A stretch of 64,000 nucleotides of DNA from Scatophagus argus (taxonomy: Eukaryota > Chordata > Actinopteri > Scatophagidae): assembly GCF_020382885.2 (NCBI RefSeq), contig NC_058499.1, forward strand, positions 11,765,872 through 11,829,871, read 5' to 3'. This document shows, in pieces, positions 52,338 to 64,000 of the stretch (positions are counted from its first letter, which is position 1; every line of letters starts with the position of its first letter). Both the position numbers and the translations under genes were made by a program. Under the pieces are notes generated by a model. The model was not told the DNA's origin. It worked only from the letters and a program-made list of their open reading frames with translations, and did not search any database.

Positions 52338-54502
52338 CTACAGAGAAGACAGTGAAAGAGAAAATAATCCTCTGAAAACTGGCCAAAGATTGATTTTGGT
52401 GCCATGAGTATTAAAATGGTGGTCAGTTTGAGGAACATTATATGTGACTCAAAACTGTTGGTAAAATATAATTTACATTACTGAGTATAAGTGAAAGTGT
52501 ACAGACTGCAGAATGGTCTGTGTTTTGTTGCGCAGCTCCCCACTAGGGGGCACTGCAGGCCAAAACAACTGTTTTCCTCCACACTTTCCTTTACAAGAGG
52601 CTTTGATATTCAAGATGGTTGCAGCTAAATATAGCCTCCAAATATCAGCATAACAGAGGAATCAACAGATTCTCTGCAGTCTGCTGTGTTTAAAGCCTGG
52701 GAACATAGACAGATCATAAGCAGCTCAGGATCCTTCACCAAGTGAAACACTCACTGCTTCACGATTTCTGCTAATTCTTCACTGCACACGTTCGATTCTT
52801 TTAAATGTATTGTGTGATATTTGTCACAAGATTTAGAGAGCACTGAGAATCTTGGCTCCAGTGAAACAGGCTCATTACTGGGGGCGGAAGGGAAAACACG
52901 CATTTGATGTAGTTGCTATGACACAAGTTTCCCTCACATCTACTGGAGCCAAGCATTGGTTTTCCAACACATAATCATAAGCATCAACCAATTTATATTT
53001 TATACATATGAATTATGCTTCACAGTTTTTCGGAGGGGTGTGGGGGCACAAAAGAAATATTGAGAGCTTTAATTAACAAATAAAGCCATTAATCCACGAC
53101 CTATTTTCAGCTACAAGCTTTGTTTGTGTCTTGTAGACTGTTACTGTGGTCAAAATACTGTGCTCAGTGATCAACTGGCTGAGGCACTGGATACAGGTGG
53201 CATGTCAGTGTGCAGCTTACAAGCTTGGATATGACACTATCAAGTTGGATACATATCTAGGACACAATGTACCTGAGGAGTTTTTGCATTTAACATTTTT
53301 TGGGGTTGTTGGCGACTTGGTGGGAGAAGCTTCTGCGTCCCCCTCGTCGCTCTGGTTTGGATCATTGTCACTTTCTTCTCGTACAGAGAGATCTGTGTCA
53401 TAACAAAGTCACACGGATCATTAAAAACGAGAACAAAAAAATCAAAATTGGAATAATTTGCTGAGGACTGGTTCTGGCTGACGTACCTTGTTTGGACGCT
53501 GGGGTATCTTCCATCTTGTCCTTCTTGTCCTCTCCCTCATCAGGGATTTTGCTTGCGATAGGGCTGGACACATACAGTTTGTTGATGTCCAAGGTGGTCT
53601 TGCTGAATGGGGACATGGAGGAGTACATGCTTGCATAGCCATTTGAGGAGCAGCTGAGGGCAGCCAGGTCAAGAGCTTTGCCCCCAGTGATGATGGGGAT
53701 GTTCAGCGAGAGCTTGCGCCGGCGGTTTGGGGATGAATTCTTGGTGATAGCGAGAGGAGGAGGTGAGGAGAACTTTCTGCTGGCCCTGGGGGAGCTGGGA
53801 GGCTCTCCATACAAGAGTTTACTGTTTTGACTGCTGGCAAAGAATAACTCCAGGGACCTGCATCAAGGGAGGATGCATGCATTTCAATCAATATGTTTTT
53901 CTTTGGTTTTTGGTAACTATACGTGATGTTTTAAGAGCTTAGATAAATACACAACGCCTCCTAAATAATTTATGCAAAACCAAGTCAGTCCAGCAACCAG
54001 AAGTCTCTTTGCAGCCACGTCTCCTCGGTTTAGAGCAGGATACAAGCTGCAGTGTTGCAGAAAACCTCTCCCACTCCCTGCCACCCTCCTGGCGACCTCA
54101 CGGGTTCCCATAAATAGCACAGCGAGTGATAGTGCGCATGGCCACTGCTGACACAAGCAGCCAAGTGTGGGTGTCTCACAGTGACATGACAAGCGCCCTG
54201 GGAGAGCATGCTGCAGGGCGTGGGCATGGGGAGCTCCCCGTGATCTGAACCCTACAGTGGGGCCTGCGCTGTAGGCCTGTGGAGTGGCGAGTGAGCCCCA
54301 CTGCAACACTCCGCCAATATTTCACACTATGGATCCTTTGCAGACAAGAGAGCGGGAGGGAGGGGAGGGTGGGGTCCTGCAGCACCGAGGTCGGTTGCCA
54401 TAGAGCGAAAGAGCCCAGTTGAGACACTCCGAGGCAGGCAGGAGAGACTGAACCCAATTATGCCTTCAACCACTGAATACACACATAAATACACACGTAT
54501 GT

Positions 54503-54552
<50 letters not shown>

Positions 54553-57500
54553 GCACACACTCGCACAGTGATGCGGAAGCGTACTAGAGCCTGTCTTCCT
54601 CGACTGCTCCATCTGCTGCTTCTCCTTGCTCACATTAACCAACAAAACAAACTCCCTAAATGCACACACACATAGATCTTCAAAGATCACTGGATTTAAT
54701 TGCTCCAATGTCACATACAATAATGTAAACACTAACTCAGATACGTGTAACAAATATGCCTGAACACCAGCTAGACTCTCATCTGTCTGTCTGTCTGTCT
54801 GTCTGTCTGTCCCATCTACTTCTTTATCTATCTAATTAACTATTTCTCATCACCACAGAATGATGGGCAGAGGGACACTTGGCACAGGAAGTCAGTCAAT
54901 TGATTCAAGTTCCACTTTACACGTTAACAATACATTACAATACGTGTTTGCCATCCTGCTTTAAGCAGTCTTGTGTTTGACATCCTTGCTGGTGAACCTC
55001 TGAGCATTTCAAGGATGACCCTTTCAAACCTAATCATGATGCTATCACCTGTTACCAATCAACCTGTTTACCCGTGGAATGATCCAGACAGGTGTTTTCT
55101 GACCATTCAGTAACTTTCCCTTTTGTTGCTCCCGTCCCAACTTGATTGAAATGTCATCAAATTCAAAATATAAATATATTTACAAAAATCAATGAAGCTA
55201 AAACATTTAATATATTATATTGTGATGGTCCTGTTTTGAATTATCAGATATCTTGATCTGTTTTACACAGAGTCCCAACTCTAGGGTTGAAAATAAATGT
55301 TGCTATGAATGTCCTATACACACATCTTACTTGCGCTACAGAGCATGTACTGCCTTTATGTTTGAATTGGATTTCCTAAGATGAAATAAACTGCTGTGTA
55401 AAAACAAAAAGAAAAGAAATTTGTATGGCTGCAGTTAAACATGAAAGTTCATCCTACAAGCCTCTTAGCTCATGCCTTGCATTGACAAGTAGGCAACAAA
55501 GCTTTGCATCATTATTGATAAATCTCATCTTTATGTAGCACGAGATGACATGGAAGGGTGCCAAACGTGGCTAAATGGTCTCCACAACTTTGCAATGTCA
55601 GATCTGCCCAAATGCAATGTGACTCACCGAGCAGGGATGGCACTGATGGGCTTCTTGTAGATGGTGATGAGTTTGTCTAGCACCACATCGGCGGTGGTGA
55701 ACACGCGGTAGGAGTGCAGGAAGGTGTTGAGGAAATCGATAGAGAGGAAACGGAGGTCAGTCAGTCTCTCCAGCAAGCGCTCAACGCTGGCGTAGCGGAT
55801 CTGCAGCACCTTGCAGGAGTTCATCATCTTGCTGAAGCGGATGTCCACGTCATCGCAGTACAGACTTGAATCTGACCTGCTCGGAAAAAAAAATAAAAAT
55901 TAGACAGAGAACCTGCAAACAGTTGATTACATATTTATATATGAGGCTTACTTTATCATCTGTGGTACTGTGACTTTGGAGTTGTCCTCAAAAGCGTTCA
56001 TCATCAGGCCGTTGCAGCGGATGTTGTCGATGCACTGCAGGACAGATGCAGCAAAAGTAACCACAGAGGAAAACGTTAGTGAGTTCTGTAACATGCGGGC
56101 ATCCTCTGATTCTCTGAAGACTTTGATTCATGCTGACGTGCCTGGCTGATGTCACTGGTCCATGCAGACTTCTCCTGCCTCGAGGAGGCCACCAGGATGA
56201 CTGTGAATGATTGGCTGTCCTTTGGCTCCACAACAATCTTGAAGTCCAGGTGCTCCATGTCCTGGCCGCTCTTGTCTGATTTGGCTGTGAGGGCAGAAGC
56301 ACAAAGACATAACAAGGAGTCACTTTTTTCATTTCATTCATACAATTAAATAGTAAAGACATAAAAAGACATACATTTCAAGTGTTTAGAATCTATCTGC
56401 ATACACAAAAAACAAAGAAAATATCAACATTTGACTAAGTCATCTTTCAGACTTTATTTATTCTCAGTAACCCACGGTACATATGATACATATTCCTGTA
56501 AGTTTGCTATGTAAATAAAACACTCACACTCATCATCTGTCCCCTCAGGATCCTCCATAAGAGTGCAGTCTATAAGTGAGACTACTCCATTCTGCAAACA
56601 ACATACAATAAATTCAGTTTCTTCACACCAACCTCATTTGACAGCTTTTGAAGTATCCTTAAAAGTGAAAATACGCGTGTGATTGTGAAAAAGGCTCAGC
56701 AGGATGTCTACTGCCAATATAAATTAAACTCTGGTGGAGGAGACTGGGAATATAAACAACATTTTATATTTTTTCTTATTGAAGTATTTTAGCTTTTTCA
56801 TTTATTTGTCAAAGGGACAAGAATCAATTGCAAAGTGTTATTAACCTGAGCTCTAAAAGTCTTTTATGCAACTTCATCACACGTGTACATCATTTACTGT
56901 GAATCCCTTGTGCATGTGAAGACCCAATCATTAACAGTGATCAATTTTTTGGATGAACCTATACACAAAATTAAAACCTGAATCTCTGGCTCTCCTCGAC
57001 AGAGCTTTATCGCAAATTTAAGCCCACAGTTTTACTTTGTTAGTTCTCTGTCACTGTTCTCATGGTGTCATTTTTGGCTGCATCTGGGAGCTGCTTTCAG
57101 GAAACAAAGCTCTAAAAACCCACTGCACATTACCTGCTCATCAGCTAATGGCAGACAGACAGTGTTTGCAGTTAGAGAGCTTTTATTAGATATTTTTCTA
57201 AGGAGCTGGTAGGGAGCAAAAACAGAGCTAAAAGGCAATCACACTTAGGTTCAAAAGGTAGCCAAGACTAGAAATGAATGATAGAGTAGCTCTGTACATC
57301 TGTTGGAAGTATAAATAAGCAATACCTCAACGTCACACAATGAAGTGAAGTCGAGCAGCTGCTGTCAAATATTTACAATGTGTGTGCACACTTTCATGAG
57401 AGCGTGTAGCTGCAGTGGTCATTGCCACTGATTAGAAACACAACATCGATACCCCCGTAGCTTTCACCTCCTGTCAACTTAGCTCCGAAATTGGGGGATG

Positions 57501-58055
57501 CTGGAAATAAGAAGCTCCACTGCTAGCTCAGCAACGTAGGCCCACCTTGGTGAGATGAAGCTTTCCCCCAGAACCCCTGGTGCAGATGATTAAATGCTTG
57601 GAGAAGAGAAAGCATTGCCTCTCCCCCTCCTTCTTCAGGGACAGAGAGCCCAGTCGCCCACGAGTGATCTTGCCCTTCTCACTCATTGGCACCTGGATGA
57701 GTGACCCTGTATAGAGTGCAGAGTGGAGAGAGAGAGAGAGAGAGGTATATGAGAGTAAGAGAGACAAAGACAAGGGGAAACAGAAAAAAAGGAGTAAAAG
57801 GAGGTGAAAATGGAGAAACTGAATAAAAGAAAGAACCAAATTGCTGGTCTTGTTTTCCTCTACATCTTTATACAGGCACATGAAAAACTAAGGATTAAAT
57901 AATCCAGCATTTCTGTTTTCACTTTCCTCATCCATCAGGGCCTGTTGGGGATGTGTGACATTTGCAGTCCCAGATTCATCATCAGTTTGCCGCTGAACAG
58001 TCTAATTACACTTGGAAATTAAAGACTCTCCTCGCGAGGAGTACATGTTGATCCC

Positions 58056-58089
<34 letters not shown>

Positions 58090-61000
58090 AGAGAGAGACG
58101 TGGGGTCTTTTTTTTTTGTTCAAAACTGAGAATTTCTCCCTCCGTGCAGGGCTGAAGATGTGAGATCAGGCTGTCAGGCAGGTGAAGAGGGACAGGAAAT
58201 CCCCTTCTGTTACAATTCTGCTTTTCTGTGAAATTGGAGGCTTTCTTTGCTTGGATCTGAAGTACAACACATGACAGCAGGAGTTACCTTGTCTTACAAA
58301 TGTCTGGCTAGTGTCGAGGAGAATCTCGCAGCCCTCCACGATCATGCGCTCGATTGCCAGGTTCTTCCTGATGTTTTCGGTCTCGCTCACTTCGTCATGC
58401 ATGATTCTGGTGAAAAATGACATTTCATCATTTTTGTTTGATTAAGAGACATTAAGACACATAAAGTCTTAATGTTGCTAATGCATTTAATAACATGATA
58501 AAATCACAACAAGTATATAATTAAATACTATCAATTACAGTTTGAATTACTCAGTAAATTTCTCTACACAGTGTTCACTGACTGTCCAAATGCCAACAAC
58601 AAGATAAATATTGCATAATAAAGTTAATCGTAAACTCAGATGGGTTGCTTTCAGTTATGATAGTCTTCACAAGCAGCAGTGAATGATTTGCAGACTTTGT
58701 TTACGTTTATCTCTTAGGTGACAGTTTTTCCTGTCTTATTTGTGGAGTTGCTGCAGTCTGCGAGGAAGCCTGTAAACAGTACTCTGGGCTGAAGAAACTA
58801 TTCACACTCCTAGGCATGTTTATAAAGGTAACCATATAATTTACTACTTACATATTATTGTTATTATATACAGTATTTATTCTACCATTATTATGGAAGA
58901 CATGATAATCAGTTTCATCGTACTAGTAATTTGTTATTTGCTAGATTTATGTAAATGTATATGAATTAAGTAAATAGCACAAACTTTTTATGGTTGGCGA
59001 ACATGACTTAATTGTGTCTCTCCCCGTTTCTGAAACCAAACCTATGACCTTGACTGCATATGTGCCTTTAATTAAATTATCCAAGCGTACCTGGAAAGCT
59101 CCTCCAGTTTAGATTTGGCGTAGTCCAGACTGTTTCTCTCTATATGTTCATGGGGTGTGTGGGCCAGGAGTTCGTGAAGTGTAAGAATGTAGCGGGGAAT
59201 CTGCAAAGACAGAAAGGAAAGTGCTCAAACAACTTACATGCATGCACAAATGTAACAACACAAAGATGCAAACGCAGGAATATAAACGTACACTAATGAG
59301 AAGTAGACCAGTGGAGAGTACAATCTACACTCATCAGCAAATTTTATTATCAACACAGCACAGCCTGCACCAGGCCCCAGCAGAGTGGACTGTTGGGAAA
59401 CCGCATGCCTTGCCAGAAAGGAGCCATTATTTAAGCCTAAGCTTAAAAAACAATTGCTTTATATATATATATATAAAACACTACAGGGATATTCTGAGCA
59501 GATGCAGACAAATGCTTGCTGTTTCTGTTCTTGATCAGTGCGGCTACAACATATGACTTTGCTCACAACCACTCATGCACCTTACGAGCTATCTCCAACA
59601 TGTGAAGGTACAGAACAAAAAAATTCCTGAGGTTAGCAGCAGGTTTCTCCAAAGTCTGTGGGCTGATAGATAAATATATAATGTGCTTTGAAGGCAACAA
59701 ATAAGACTTAACATTTACTGTTAATGGACTCTGATTGCAGTGGAATAGAGGTTAAAATGTGGGCAATTTCCTGTTCAGTGTCAGGATATACTCTTTTACA
59801 CTTTTACAGCATATCATAACTGAATAAATATATTTTCAGTGTTTACAAACATTACAGACATCAACACCTTCAACAACAACTATAGTTTTAGTCCACCTGC
59901 CGCTTGGTTTAACAGTAAGACTTGGTTGCAAACTGCCAAAAAGGACTAATGTAGTAAAAGTTCTTAAAATCGAAAGTGAAAATTTTAAGATACCTTAAAA
60001 GAGAGTTGGACAGATTTTGACATCAAAACTAAAATTAGTGACCATATAAATTACAGGTACAATACATGAGTTAAATTTATAGATGAAAAATACATGTGAT
60101 TCTTAATGGGAGTGATAGTAGATTTCAGTTATTTAATTTGAATTTTGCCTATGGGCCCTTCCTTGTTGTTTACATCTGGATCACAGACATCCAGGTTTGA
60201 ATCTCCAGACAACAAAGTGGTCAGCTCGCTTTACAAACAGCTACAACTGGGTTTCACTGGCATAGCTATATCCAACTAGTATTAAGTTGGTGAATTATAT
60301 GGCCCATGGGTAACATTTATAAATGGAATGAAGAACTTGGCTCAGAATGGCCATGAGAGCTCAGAATTAACAACAAAATCTGGCTCCAGGCTGCAGCTCT
60401 GCAGCAAACAAACTTCCTTTATTTCTTGTGTATATCAGTGAGACAAATGAGCTAACCTGGAACATGGGGTAGGTGAGGAAGGTCTCCAGAGTCCTCTCCT
60501 CACAGTCTGGCTTGGCTTCATACTGTTTCAGCAGCTTGTCAAAGTCTCGGTTCTGCTTGCAGTGAGCCAAGATCTGAAGGCTGTACTGGTGGTTCCTCAC
60601 AAACTCTTGGTAGATATTCAGCATGGGCAGCAGGATGTCGAAAAGGTCGGCTATAAAGAGATCAGTACCAAGAAACTGTAACAATTCTTCACAATGGTCA
60701 CATTATGAAAAACATCATGAAAAGGAATTAAAGAAAGTAGAGGAGATTCTTACCCAGCACTAATGTCGGCCAGCTCGCTATTCTGGCTTTAAGACCCTGA
60801 TAAAATATCTGATGCAGAAACATGATAGTTTCACTGAGAAAAAAAAAAAAAGAAAGAAAAATATTAGTGAGTCAAAGAAATAAAGAGTTTTTGTTTATGG
60901 CTCTGCCAACGTCCGGTGAAGTTGTGGTGAATCGAAGCCCTGACATCAGACTGTATCTGACATCATGCATGCACAAATTTAGAACAATCAGGGTGCATAC

Positions 61001-63828
61001 AAATTACTGTCTTAACTGCACTGTCTGTGTGGGCCAATGACCACGATGGGAGCAGTCACATATGTCAAATATGTGTTTGCAGATGAATGTTTGATTCGAT
61101 GAATGTGGCAAACTTGCTGCTCACATGTATCTCAGAGCAGTCACATTAGTCATGCAGTGTGTGTTCACGTGTTTAAGAGGAGTGGATTTTAAGGGAGGCC
61201 TAAAGGGTGGGGATGGGATTTTTTCCCGGTTGGATACTTTCAAAATCTTTACCAACAGAGGTCTCCTGGGTGAAATGTCCTGTGTTTGATCCACCCATCC
61301 CCAACCTTTGTCCCTCATGGATTTTCCCACTCTTTATACACCTGACCTTCTGCTTTGCTCCCGCCATAATTACTACAGCCACTGCAGATTACCACCAACA
61401 TAAACATCAGCTGCATTAAACCCTTTAAAGAATCTCACGATAAACATGGCTTAATTTAAGACAATTAATGCTTTGTAGGACAATTTAAGTGCTCTGAGAG
61501 GACCAGACGATCCAACCTGTTGAGGAATATGCTGCTGACATCATCGTGGGTGATGGGCGGTTTCTTGGAGCTGGCTGCCATGCGGAGCGGCCTCAGGAAG
61601 TTGTTCACCAGGATGTGAAGCTGCTGGACATACTCTGCCTCCGAGTCCAACATGCTGAACACCACCTGGTTCCTCTTCCTCATGCTCTCTGCATGTGGTG
61701 AGCGGATGTAATCTTGGATGATTGTCTTCCACTTCCTCCTGCAGATCCAGCCTCGCAGGAAGCTCTGGACCTGGAATTTTGAAAGCTGTAGTCAGTTACT
61801 CAGTGTCTTAAGCTACGCTAAAAATGAAACAACATGTCTAAATCATATACTTTACTTTTTTGATTTTTTTAATTTCTGAGTCATCGTCGGTTGGGGCGGC
61901 TGCAGGGCTGGCGTGAATCTTCTCGTTGTCTTTGAGCAGACCAGCGATCTGCCAGGGAAGTAGCCATAAGAAAGACCAATCATTCACACTTGCACATTTC
62001 TCTTCTTCTCACTTACTGTACCAGCATGTAAACAAAGTGACAAGTCAACAGGACAGGACCTGTCAGCACTGTCAACACTGAGACATTTGCCTGACTAAAC
62101 TAGCTGTGTTCACTTGGCTGGTATCTCTGCATCAATATTTATTTACATTGTCTCTACATTGGTCATTTAAATGCAGTATGTACCCGCATGTTTACAAGAG
62201 GTAAACAGGCTGCTGAAAAAAAACCCAAAAAAACAAAACAGACTGGAGCTGCCTTGAACTGTTTGAAGCTAAGTGTCTCCATTTACTTTGTAGACTGCGA
62301 GAGAGTTAATTGTCATTGCATTTCATTGAAGAGATGCAATATAAAGCTGTGTTCATACATATTCAACACATAATTTGATTTCAAGCATCACATTTGCACA
62401 TTAAAGTAAAATGACTATTTGATCTGAAGAATACAGTTGGGAAAGCAGCCCTATTGGAGGCATTGTTTCTGAGAGGAGATGCAGAGTGGTTGGCCTGAGC
62501 ATGTTTCTCTGTCTCTCTCTCTCTTTCCGTGAGATGAAGTAGTGCATCCATTTCTGTCCTCTCATGTTGTTTTGTACACACATGAGACAAAGATAATAAT
62601 AATAATCAATATAATCGATCATTTTCCCCACTGGTTCAGCGGTTATTTGTTGTGGTGGCAGGTCGAGGCAAGACTGAAATGTAGACAAATTCTGGAAAGT
62701 AATGAGTGTACAATTCAAGAAAAGGTGATGCTGCAGTGTTATTGTGCCAGTTCAGGAAGTCTGTTTACAGCAGGTCTGACTGATAATATGCCTGTCTACC
62801 ACATGTTTGTCAGTTATGGAAAATCCTGTAATCCTCTGCTATTTGTTTATATGTATATTTGGACTTATAACCTAGATGTGTTCTGTGTTAAATTATATTC
62901 TACTACTGCTTATATGCCTCATTCTTATGAGGTACATGTTTAAAAGGAACAGTTCCCCCAAAAATGAAAATTCATTATATAATGAGGAAAAGGTCAAGCT
63001 CAAGTTGAACTAAAGTGTCTTCAATAAGACATGAAAAAGCTTTTGACAAAAATATGAAAAGCTTTTCTTGACCCATTAGCATGCGCTTTTGAAATTGTCT
63101 AACTTCTGTACTCTTCTGTATTTCCCGTCTACTGTCAGGTTGCACAATGTACCAGGCTTCAGTGTCAGACCATGGGCTAAAAGTAACATTTGAACATCAG
63201 TTAAGCTTTAAGTCTGGTGAGAAAATCAAACCTAATATTAACACCCTACTTGTGGTTAGCTCATTTGTTTTTATCAGTTTGCTCATTAGCAGTTCCTGTT
63301 CTTACTGTGCAGACAACAATCACTTGGAATCCCTTAATACTGAAGAAAAAGTCTGAATCTAATGATTATGAGGCAATATTGGAAAACATAAGAAGGTGCT
63401 TTTACATTTATCCTCAATGGATTAGGAGATCCTGACACCACTGCCAAAACTTAATTCTAGCAAGGTGTGTTTGGACCTGATTGAGGACTCTGAGGACAAA
63501 AGGTTTGACGTTTATGGCAAATTTAGTCAATTGGCAAGGGACAGAGGGGGCAAATGTTACTGCAGAATTTGGCTGCTGTTCATTCCTGTTCAGAGCACAT
63601 TATCTGTTCATTTTGAATAATGCATTCATATTTGTTTACATTCCTTCTCCACGGTGTAAAGGCATCACAGTGAATATTACCTCCGACTTAAGCCTTTCGA
63701 TCTCTATTTCCCCATCTTCTATCTGTTGTCGAAGTTGCTTAGCAACCGTTTTCTCCGTCTCCACAATCTGAAGCAGATGAAGATACTTCTGCATGAGAGT
63801 CTCATGCTCGTTGGCCAAGTTTCGGTAA
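48743..63828 (-). CDS. rasgrf1: Ras-specific guanine nucleotide-releasing factor 1, 25 exons (N-terminus outside)
   Basis: RasGRF1 is a calcium/calmodulin-responsive exchange factor, mostly neuronal, activating Ras (CDC25 domain) and Rac (DH-PH). Exons, 5' to 3': 63681-63828, 61856-61948, 61517-61770, 60754-60833, 60457-60650, 59091-59200, 58288-58406, 57546-57706, 56528-56591, 56142-56284, 55952-56034, 55628-55876, 53487-53857, 53273-53392, 52167-52337, 51837-51943, 51287-51399, 51120-51180, 50589-50692, 50401-50485, 50066-50263, 49909-49988, 49702-49819, 49552-49620, 48743-48835. They give 1128 residues in one frame; the human protein has 1273, so about 145 residues (first PH domain) lie beyond the right edge. 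The C-terminus [20 protein letters not shown] separates it from RASGRF2. One intron is GC-AG (56035-56141). ctsh follows in the same orientation, as in human. Confidence 0.98.
48957..49080. repeat. Fragment related to a hAT-like terminus
   Basis: It begins CAGTAGTTCCCAATCTTTCT followed by GGTTTGGAATCCCTTTAAA, the style of a fish hAT element end. No matching second end was found, so it is a fragment in the last rasgrf1 intron. The right boundary is a guess. Confidence 0.45.
50270..50312 (-). repeat. LINE 3' tail fragment
   Basis: Plus-strand AGATAAATACTTTATTGATC then CCGAGGGAAATTC is the reverse complement of the fish LINE tail. It starts directly outside the rasgrf1 exon 50066-50263. Confidence 0.55.
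50985..51040. repeat. AT-rich dispersed repeat fragment
   Basis: It contains GACCAAATGTTTGATCGATT then AATCAGTGAAAATAACAACC, related to the repeat at 27960-28312. In a rasgrf1 intron. Confidence 0.4.
53273..56034 (-). CDS. rasgrf1: rasgrf1 REM domain and linker exons
   Basis: Exons 55952-56034 and 55628-55876 encode the Ras exchanger motif region ([60 protein letters not shown]). Exon 53487-53857 is a Ser/Pro-rich linker with the basophilic kinase site [16 protein letters not shown], matching a phosphorylated region in mammals. Exon 53273-53392 continues it with acidic and proline-directed sites ([10 protein letters not shown]). The 1.8-kb intron 53858-55627 holds CA and CTGT microsatellites. 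Confidence 0.94.
54503..54551. repeat. (CA)n microsatellite
   Basis: About 24 CA units, the longest in the window, in a rasgrf1 intron. Open frames across it on both strands are artefacts. Confidence 0.92.
54782..54810. repeat. (CTGT)n microsatellite
   Basis: Seven tetranucleotide units in the same rasgrf1 intron as the long CA repeat. Confidence 0.9.
56142..60833 (-). CDS. rasgrf1: rasgrf1 DH and second PH domain exons
   Basis: Exons 60754-60833, 60457-60650, 59091-59200 and 58288-58406 complete the DH (RhoGEF) domain: [59 protein letters not shown]. Exons 57546-57706, 56528-56591 and 56142-56284 form the second PH domain: [37 protein letters not shown], then [20 protein letters not shown]. 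The last of these ends at CAG|GCACGT, a GC donor. Alternative donors in the vicinity break the frame. Confidence 0.95.
57710..57870. repeat. Purine-rich tract beside rasgrf1 exon
   Basis: Plus strand is nearly all G and A, including a GA run at 57728-57744; the minus (coding) strand therefore offers a long pyrimidine tract ahead of the acceptor of exon 57546-57706. Confidence 0.55.
58057..58098. repeat. (GA)n microsatellite
   Basis: About fourteen GA units, then a short G run and more GA, in a rasgrf1 intron. Confidence 0.88.
61517..63828 (-). CDS. rasgrf1: rasgrf1 coiled-coil, IQ motif and start of DH domain
   Basis: Exon 63681-63828 begins in phase 2 with [20 protein letters not shown] and is a heptad-rich coiled coil ([20 protein letters not shown]). 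Exon 61856-61948 is a variable linker ending KKIKK. Exon 61517-61770 has the IQ calmodulin-binding motif [20 protein letters not shown] and then the DH domain start [20 protein letters not shown]. The preceding exon is not in the window. Confidence 0.94.
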
Positions 63829-63831
63829 CTG

Positions 63832-63860
63832 TAACACACACACACACACGCATACACACA
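63832..63860. repeat. (CA)n microsatellite at splice acceptor
   Basis: A CA run starts four bases outside the rasgrf1 exon 63681-63828, so on the coding strand the acceptor is preceded by TG repeats rather than a clean pyrimidine tract. Confidence 0.75.
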
Positions 63861-64000
63861 GTTTTGTATTGTAGCGTGGGTAATGAATTACACATCAGTG
63901 TTGTAACAATGAGGTTTTTCTTGTCATTCACTGTACTTTAACCCCACTTATGGAATCATATCCCTTACAGACTGAGCATTCACCCTTTAATGATTATTTC

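Noticed and set aside
54327..54753. Open frames encoding Cys-Val or His-Thr repeats
   Set aside because: Translations of the CA microsatellite at 54503-54551.
62401..62943. Open frames of 105 and 133 codons on opposite strands
   Set aside because: Both are in a rasgrf1 intron, without coding bias or usable splice phase to the neighbouring exons.
48743..63828. Assignment of the exchange factor to rasgrf2
   Set aside because: C-terminus and linker sequence fit RASGRF1, and ctsh is its conserved neighbour.

Overview
The window is nuclear DNA of a teleost fish, probably a spiny-rayed species. Genes are split into many short GT-AG exons whose joined translations match vertebrate proteins from end to end. 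The DNA between them is AT-rich and carries typical fish repeats: tRNA-derived SINEs, tails of fish LINEs, hAT-like and other small inverted-repeat elements, and CA/GA/TA microsatellites. There are no operons, CRISPR arrays, phage or plasmid features. Species, and a/b paralogue status, cannot be read from the sequence alone.

Four protein-coding genes fill the window. (1) frmd5, plus strand, 11497-26226: a FERM-domain membrane protein. Its first coding exon lies left of the window, so bases 1-11496 are its intron 1. About 4.9 kb of 3' UTR follows the stop. (2) blm, minus strand, 39621-31436: the Bloom syndrome RecQ helicase, complete in 21 coding exons and about 1428 aa. It converges tail to tail on frmd5. 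(3) ctsh, minus strand, 45344-41699: preprocathepsin H, complete in 12 exons and 325 aa. (4) rasgrf1, minus strand, from beyond the right edge to 48743: the Ras/Rac exchange factor. 25 exons (1128 aa) are present; the N-terminal exon or exons with the first PH domain are outside.

I joined exons by hand at splice sites and checked reading phase at every junction. All phases close without a frameshift or internal stop, so all four genes look functional. The human orthologues are all on chromosome 15 (FRMD5 at 15q15, CTSH and RASGRF1 adjacent at 15q25, BLM at 15q26), so this is a compacted, rearranged piece of one ancestral synteny block. The four proteins act in unrelated processes (adhesion and cytoskeleton, genome stability, lysosomal proteolysis, Ras signalling).

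The most interesting observation is a 232-bp open exon at 23229-23460 inside the last frmd5 intron. It has a strong Kozak ATG, an upstream in-frame stop, a CCAAT box and a good splice donor in exactly the phase needed to join the terminal exon. It predicts a 272-aa frmd5 product without the FERM domain but with the membrane segment. Other notable items are a 251-bp inverted-repeat transposon cleanly inserted in a LINE fragment (40384-40634), a GC-AG intron in rasgrf1, and frmd5 and blm 3' ends that nearly touch. I found no clearly new multi-gene system.
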